A stretch of 64,000 nucleotides of DNA from Treponema putidum. Its GTDB lineage: Bacteria; Spirochaetota; Spirochaetia; Treponematales; Treponemataceae. Below are positions 61,228-64,000 of this stretch, piece by piece; position 1 is the stretch's first letter; every line of letters begins with the position of its first letter. The translations under genes and the position numbers were made by a program. Location: NCBI RefSeq assembly GCF_000755145.1, contig NZ_CP009228.1, forward strand, positions 2,093,694 to 2,157,693, read 5' to 3'. Below the pieces are notes generated by a model that saw nothing but the letters and a program-made list of their open reading frames with translations, searched no databases and was not told the origin of the DNA.

Positions 61228-62357
61228 TGGTTCCCCTTATAAGTCTTTCCGTTCCGGTGTATGGAACGGAAAGCTCTTTGCCCGTTCTTTTGGACAGTAT
61301 TTTAGTGCAAAGTTTCTCTGCCGGCAGTGTCGGTCGGGAGGACGCTTTCTCTCATAAAGAAGATACTGTGCGCTCTCTGCATCCTTTGCGGTTAAATAAA
61401 AAAGATAAAACCTCTAATCAGGCAGGCTGCCCCCCTATCGAAATCCTCATCATAAATGACGGAAGCCCTGGCGGTGATTCTTTACCTAAAATCCTTAAAC
61501 CCTATAAAAAAAAGTTTAAAAACCTCGGCGTGCCTCTGATTCTTTTGGAACACCGCAAAAATATGGGACTTTTTGAAGCCCGTCGTACGGGAGCTATAGC
61601 TGCATCGGGAGAATGGGTATGCTGCATCGATTCGGACGATTCCCTTCCGCCCGATGCTCTTTTGAATTTTTACGAGGGATTACTTGCTTCCGGCAATGGC
61701 ACTCTTTCAAATGCGGCGGACATTATTCACGGCAAAATGGATTTAACCGTGCGGGATACGGATAAAATCGATGCCGAAGACCGCAAAAGATTTGAGCAAA
61801 AGGCGGAAATTGTAAAATCGGTTTTTAACGGCAGCCTTTCGGGTAACGAGATTCTTGACAATTTTTTAATCAAAAAAGAACATAACGGTTTTTTGTGTGC
61901 AAAACTCTTTCGCACTCGTATTCTGCGTTCGGTATACGAAAAGCTTCCCCATACCTACTGTATCAACGCCGAAGATTTACTGTTGTATTTTTTTATCTTG
62001 CTTGAAAAACCGTCCTATTACGGTATAGATAAGACTGTATACAATTACAGTCAGGATTCGGGCATTACTTCCAAGAATCAAATTACAAATCTTGAGCGCT
62101 GGGAAAAAGTGTGCTCTACCTCTTCGGTATTTACCCTTATTTTTTCGTATCTTGACGAACACCCCTTTCCCAGAGATTCGGCTCCCGCCTTAATAAAAGA
62201 ACTGCGTGCAATATGCAACACATATCTTGCCTCAAACATTAACCAACTTAAACGTCTTGTTATCCCCTCCCTCCAAGCCGAAGCTTACTCAATTCTCTGC
62301 GATTACTGGGGCGAGGATTATGTAAAGCAAATTGAAAAAAGCATGAAGGATGAATAG
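61227..62357 (+). CDS. GT2-family glycosyltransferase with in-frame repeat insertion
   Basis: About 376 residues from ATG 61227 (TGATG overlap with the lipoprotein gene). GT-A fold: SLSVPVYGTESSLPVLLDSI, IEILIINDGSPGG, LLEHRKNMGLFEARRTGA and the DxD-type CIDSDDSLPPDALL. Between QSFSAGS and PPIEILI lies an extra ~42-residue segment (about 61316-61432). Its DNA includes CGCTCTCTGCATCCTTTGCG and GGTTAAATAAA, a repeat also found at 62470 and 63480. The family normally has only a few residues here. Confidence 0.85.
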   Translation: MVPLISLSVPVYGTESSLPVLLDSILVQSFSAGSVGREDAFSHKEDTVRSLHPLRLNKKDKTSNQAGCPPIEILIINDGSPGGDSLPKILKPYKKKFKNLGVPLILLEHRKNMGLFEARRTGAIAASGEWVCCIDSDDSLPPDALLNFYEGLLASGNGTLSNAADIIHGKMDLTVRDTDKIDAEDRKRFEQKAEIVKSVFNGSLSGNEILDNFLIKKEHNGFLCAKLFRTRILRSVYEKLPHTYCINAEDLLLYFFILLEKPSYYGIDKTVYNYSQDSGITSKNQITNLERWEKVCSTSSVFTLIFSYLDEHPFPRDSAPALIKELRAICNTYLASNINQLKRLVIPSLQAEAYSILCDYWGEDYVKQIEKSMKDE

Positions 62358-62369
62358 GCTAAGGGGTTA

Positions 62370-62500
62370 AATTAAAAAAAACGCCAAGGCCGCAAAGCGT
62401 TGAGCTTCGCTCAACTTCGCAAAGAGAAAATTAAAGAATATCTTAACAAAGCTACCCTCAAATTCCTTTGCGCTCTCTGCGGGCGTTGTGGTTAAATAAA
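62370..62500. repeat. GCAAAG/CTTTGC-type dispersed repeat
   Basis: CGCCAAGGCCGCAAAGCGTT, a GAGCTTCGCTC palindrome, then TTTGCGCTCTCTGCGGGCGT and GTGGTTAAATAAA. Pieces recur inside the glycosyltransferase gene (61375-61405), at 63480-63517 and at 26006-26018. It is a spacer-like repeat without coding capacity. Confidence 0.6.
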
Positions 62501-62509
62501 AAACTGCCC

Positions 62510-62538
62510 TTACAAAATTGCCGAAGTTGTGGTATAAT
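62510..62538 (+). promoter_or_regulatory. Promoter of the downstream Rpn gene
   Basis: TTACAA and TATAAT with 17 bases between them, 22 bases before the ATG at 62561. Confidence 0.5.
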
Positions 62539-62560
62539 ACAATCAAGAGAGGGCATAGTT

Positions 62561-63417
62561 ATGAGTACGTCAAACAGAAGATATAAAGACTCAGTGTTTG
62601 TCGATTTGTTCAGTGAAGACGAAAAGCAAAAGAAAATTTCTTGTCGCTTTACAACGCATTGCACGGCACCAATTTACCGCTTTCGTCTCCGGTAGAAAAC
62701 ATACGACTTGAAAACGTTATGTACATGAACATAATAAACGATGTTTCATGCCTTGTAGATGGTAAAATCATTGTATTGGCTGAACATCAATCTACGATAA
62801 ACGAAAATATGCCATTGCGCTTTTTAGAATACATAGCGCGTCTCTATGAAAAACTGCAAGCACCGACGGACAGGTATTTAAGAAAGTTATCAAAAATACC
62901 GACACCTGAATTTTATGTCTTTTATAATGGATTAGACGATTACCTTGAAACTACGGTTCTAAAACTTTCGGATGCTTTTATTATAAAGTCCGAACACGCT
63001 CCGCTGGAACTAACAGTGCAGGTTTTAAACATCAACACGGACAAAGCAAACAAAGTGTTAACAGCCTGCAAGCAGCTAGAAGAGTACAGTCTCTTTGTAG
63101 AAGAAGTGAGAAAGCAAACACAACTCGACAACGAAAAAGGTTTTACTAATGCAGTAAAAATATGCATAGAAAAAGGAATCTTAAAAGAATATTTAATGAG
63201 AAAATCACGGGAGGTAATAAATATGTTAGTAGCCGAATATGACTACGATACTGATATAGCCGTACAAAGAGCTGAGGAAAGACAAATAGCTTTTGCCGAC
63301 GGTTCGTACCAAACAAAACTTGAAACGGCAAAATTGATGAAACATGCTAATTGTGAAATTGATTTTATTATGCAGATGACCGGTCTCAGTAAAGAAGAAG
63401 TGGAAGCGGTTAATTAA
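62561..63417 (+). pseudogene. Rpn-family nuclease, frameshifted
   Basis: Close paralogue of the 16623 gene: both begin MSTxNRxYKDSVFVDLFSED. The frame shifts at about 62630-62642, where AAGAAAATTTC lacks one base relative to the paralogue; restoring it gives ENFLSLYNALHGT and a ~286-residue protein. The core DVSCLVDGKIIVLAEHQST keeps the Asp and the Glu-x-Gln. The C-terminal LETAKLMKHANCEIDFIMQM and GLSKEEVEAVN are family-typical. Confidence 0.82.
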
Positions 63418-63568
63418 TTTGTAACGGACAGCCTCGATTTTTCATAAGTTTAGCTGTTTCTTTCTTAGTTTCATAAAAAAATTCCTTTGCGGTCTTTGTA
63501 TCTTTGCGGTTAAATTAGGGGTATGGTTAAAATAAAGAAAGAAAACCTCTGATACGGTAAGCTAATTT

Positions 63569-64000
63569 TTATAGAGCTTCAATTTCTTCGCAGCTTAAGC
63601 CTGTCCTTTCGGCTATTTTAGCAATATCAAAGCCAAGCCGCTTAAAAGCCATAGCCGTTTCAAGCCTCGCTTGGTGCGAGCCTTAAGCTATGCCTTGTGC
63701 TATGCCTGCTTTCCAGCCTTCATTCCGTGCGTCTCTTTCAAATGAGTTGATTAACATATACTCCCTTACATAAAAACTTTTTGCAGCAAATATCAATTTG
63801 CGAAAAAAGTTTTTTCCTTGGCTTTTGCAACGAAGTGAAAAAGCACATATAATAATGCGATGTTTGCCGAAAGGCAAACTCGGTAGATAAACAGTTAGGC
63901 TGAATTCCTGCCGAACTGTTTATCATACCTCCTAAGTTATTCACTTTGTTTTACCTCTTTTATCCGCTGCTTTACTTTTTGGATAAACTCATCATTGCTT
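63569..64000 (-). pseudogene. Rpn-family nuclease, split by a palindromic element
   Basis: On the minus strand, NDEFIQKVKQRIKEVKQSE (from the window edge to 63940) corresponds to NNEFTREIETMIQAIKQNE of the 57779 paralogue. It then stops at a palindromic element. The frame resumes as REYMLINSFERDARNEGW (63766 leftward), matching QEYRLMSTFEMDARDKG. An in-frame stop follows IAQGIA, and the tail LETAMAFKRLGFDIAKIAER and GLSCEEIEAL ends at 63569. The gene is certainly inactive as read and continues beyond the window. Confidence 0.8.
63768..63936 (-). repeat. Modular palindromic element, copy C, inserted in an Rpn gene
   Basis: Minus-strand copy: GATAAACAGTTCGGCAG ... TAACTGTTTATC hairpin, CGAGTTTGCC/GGCAAACATCG hairpin, then AAAAAACTTTTTTCGC ... 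GCAAAAAGTTTTT. Coding sequence of one Rpn gene continues on both sides, so this copy is an insertion. The second hairpin has different arms from copies A and B but still pairs. Confidence 0.75.

Noticed and set aside
62370-62500. Possible rRNA or tRNA fragment in the GCAAAG-rich spacer
   Set aside because: No cloverleaf or conserved rRNA segment can be drawn; the sequence matches other spacer repeats in the window instead.

Overview
The window looks like chromosome of an oral-type Treponema, closest in character to T. denticola. The DNA is AT-rich. The housekeeping genes (ettA, ctp-type S41 peptidase, rsmE, ruvCA, an M16C presequence-type protease, rnfB, era, lepA) have spirochaete-like gene order. 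There is also a long integron whose integrase points the same way as its cassettes, an arrangement I recall being reported for T. denticola. The species call is an inference. I found no rRNA or tRNA gene, no CRISPR array and no prophage.

Layout. 1-5.8 kb: translation, proteolysis and glycosyltransferase genes. 5.9-12.2 kb: a ribosomal natural-product (TOMM, azole-forming) cluster. It has a Cys-rich precursor with a collagen-like Gly-Lys-Asp spacer, a CPBP protease, an McbB-like E1 protein, an McbC-like flavin dehydrogenase, two YcaO proteins and an ABC exporter. 12.3-16.5 kb: M16C protease and ruvCA. 16.6-17.5 kb: an Rpn-family nuclease. 17.5-22.3 kb (minus strand): a PadR / DUF1700 / DUF4097 envelope operon. 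22.4-23.5 kb: an NrdG-type activase with a stand-alone glycyl-radical domain. 23.7-26 kb: BrnTA, an antitoxin relic, and an SPFH plus ribbon-helix-helix pair. 26.2-32.3 kb: an ABC transporter of LolCDE/MacB type, a LolA-like protein and an outer-membrane protein.

32.9-53.9 kb is the integron: a disrupted intI, a candidate Pc promoter and attI downstream of it, then about 21 cassettes separated by 20 full attC sites and one truncated attC. Nearly all cassettes are in one orientation. They carry toxin-antitoxin pairs (MntA/HepT twice, Phd/RelE twice, HigBA-like, MazEF), secreted or lipoprotein genes, a PLA2-like protein, a trypsin-like protease, a nucleotide-cyclase-like protein, a DUF3800 protein and others. 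Almost every cassette starts, a few bases after the GTTA crossover core, with a small hairpin. The arms of these hairpins differ in sequence but keep pairing. I consider this the most interesting unexplained structure after the TOMM cluster.

54-64 kb returns to chromosome: era and rnfB (minus), lepA, an Rpn nuclease (minus), a large lipoprotein, a GT2 glycosyltransferase with an in-frame repeat-derived insertion, and two damaged Rpn genes, one of them split by a modular palindromic element.

Caution for the reader: at least nine genes are broken by the apparent loss of a single base, nearly all in or beside A/T homopolymer runs (rsmE, TOMM precursor leader, first YcaO, ABC exporter, outer-membrane protein, intI, two cassette genes, one Rpn). 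Such a uniform pattern suggests base-calling errors in at least some cases, so these are described as frameshifted rather than as proven pseudogenes.
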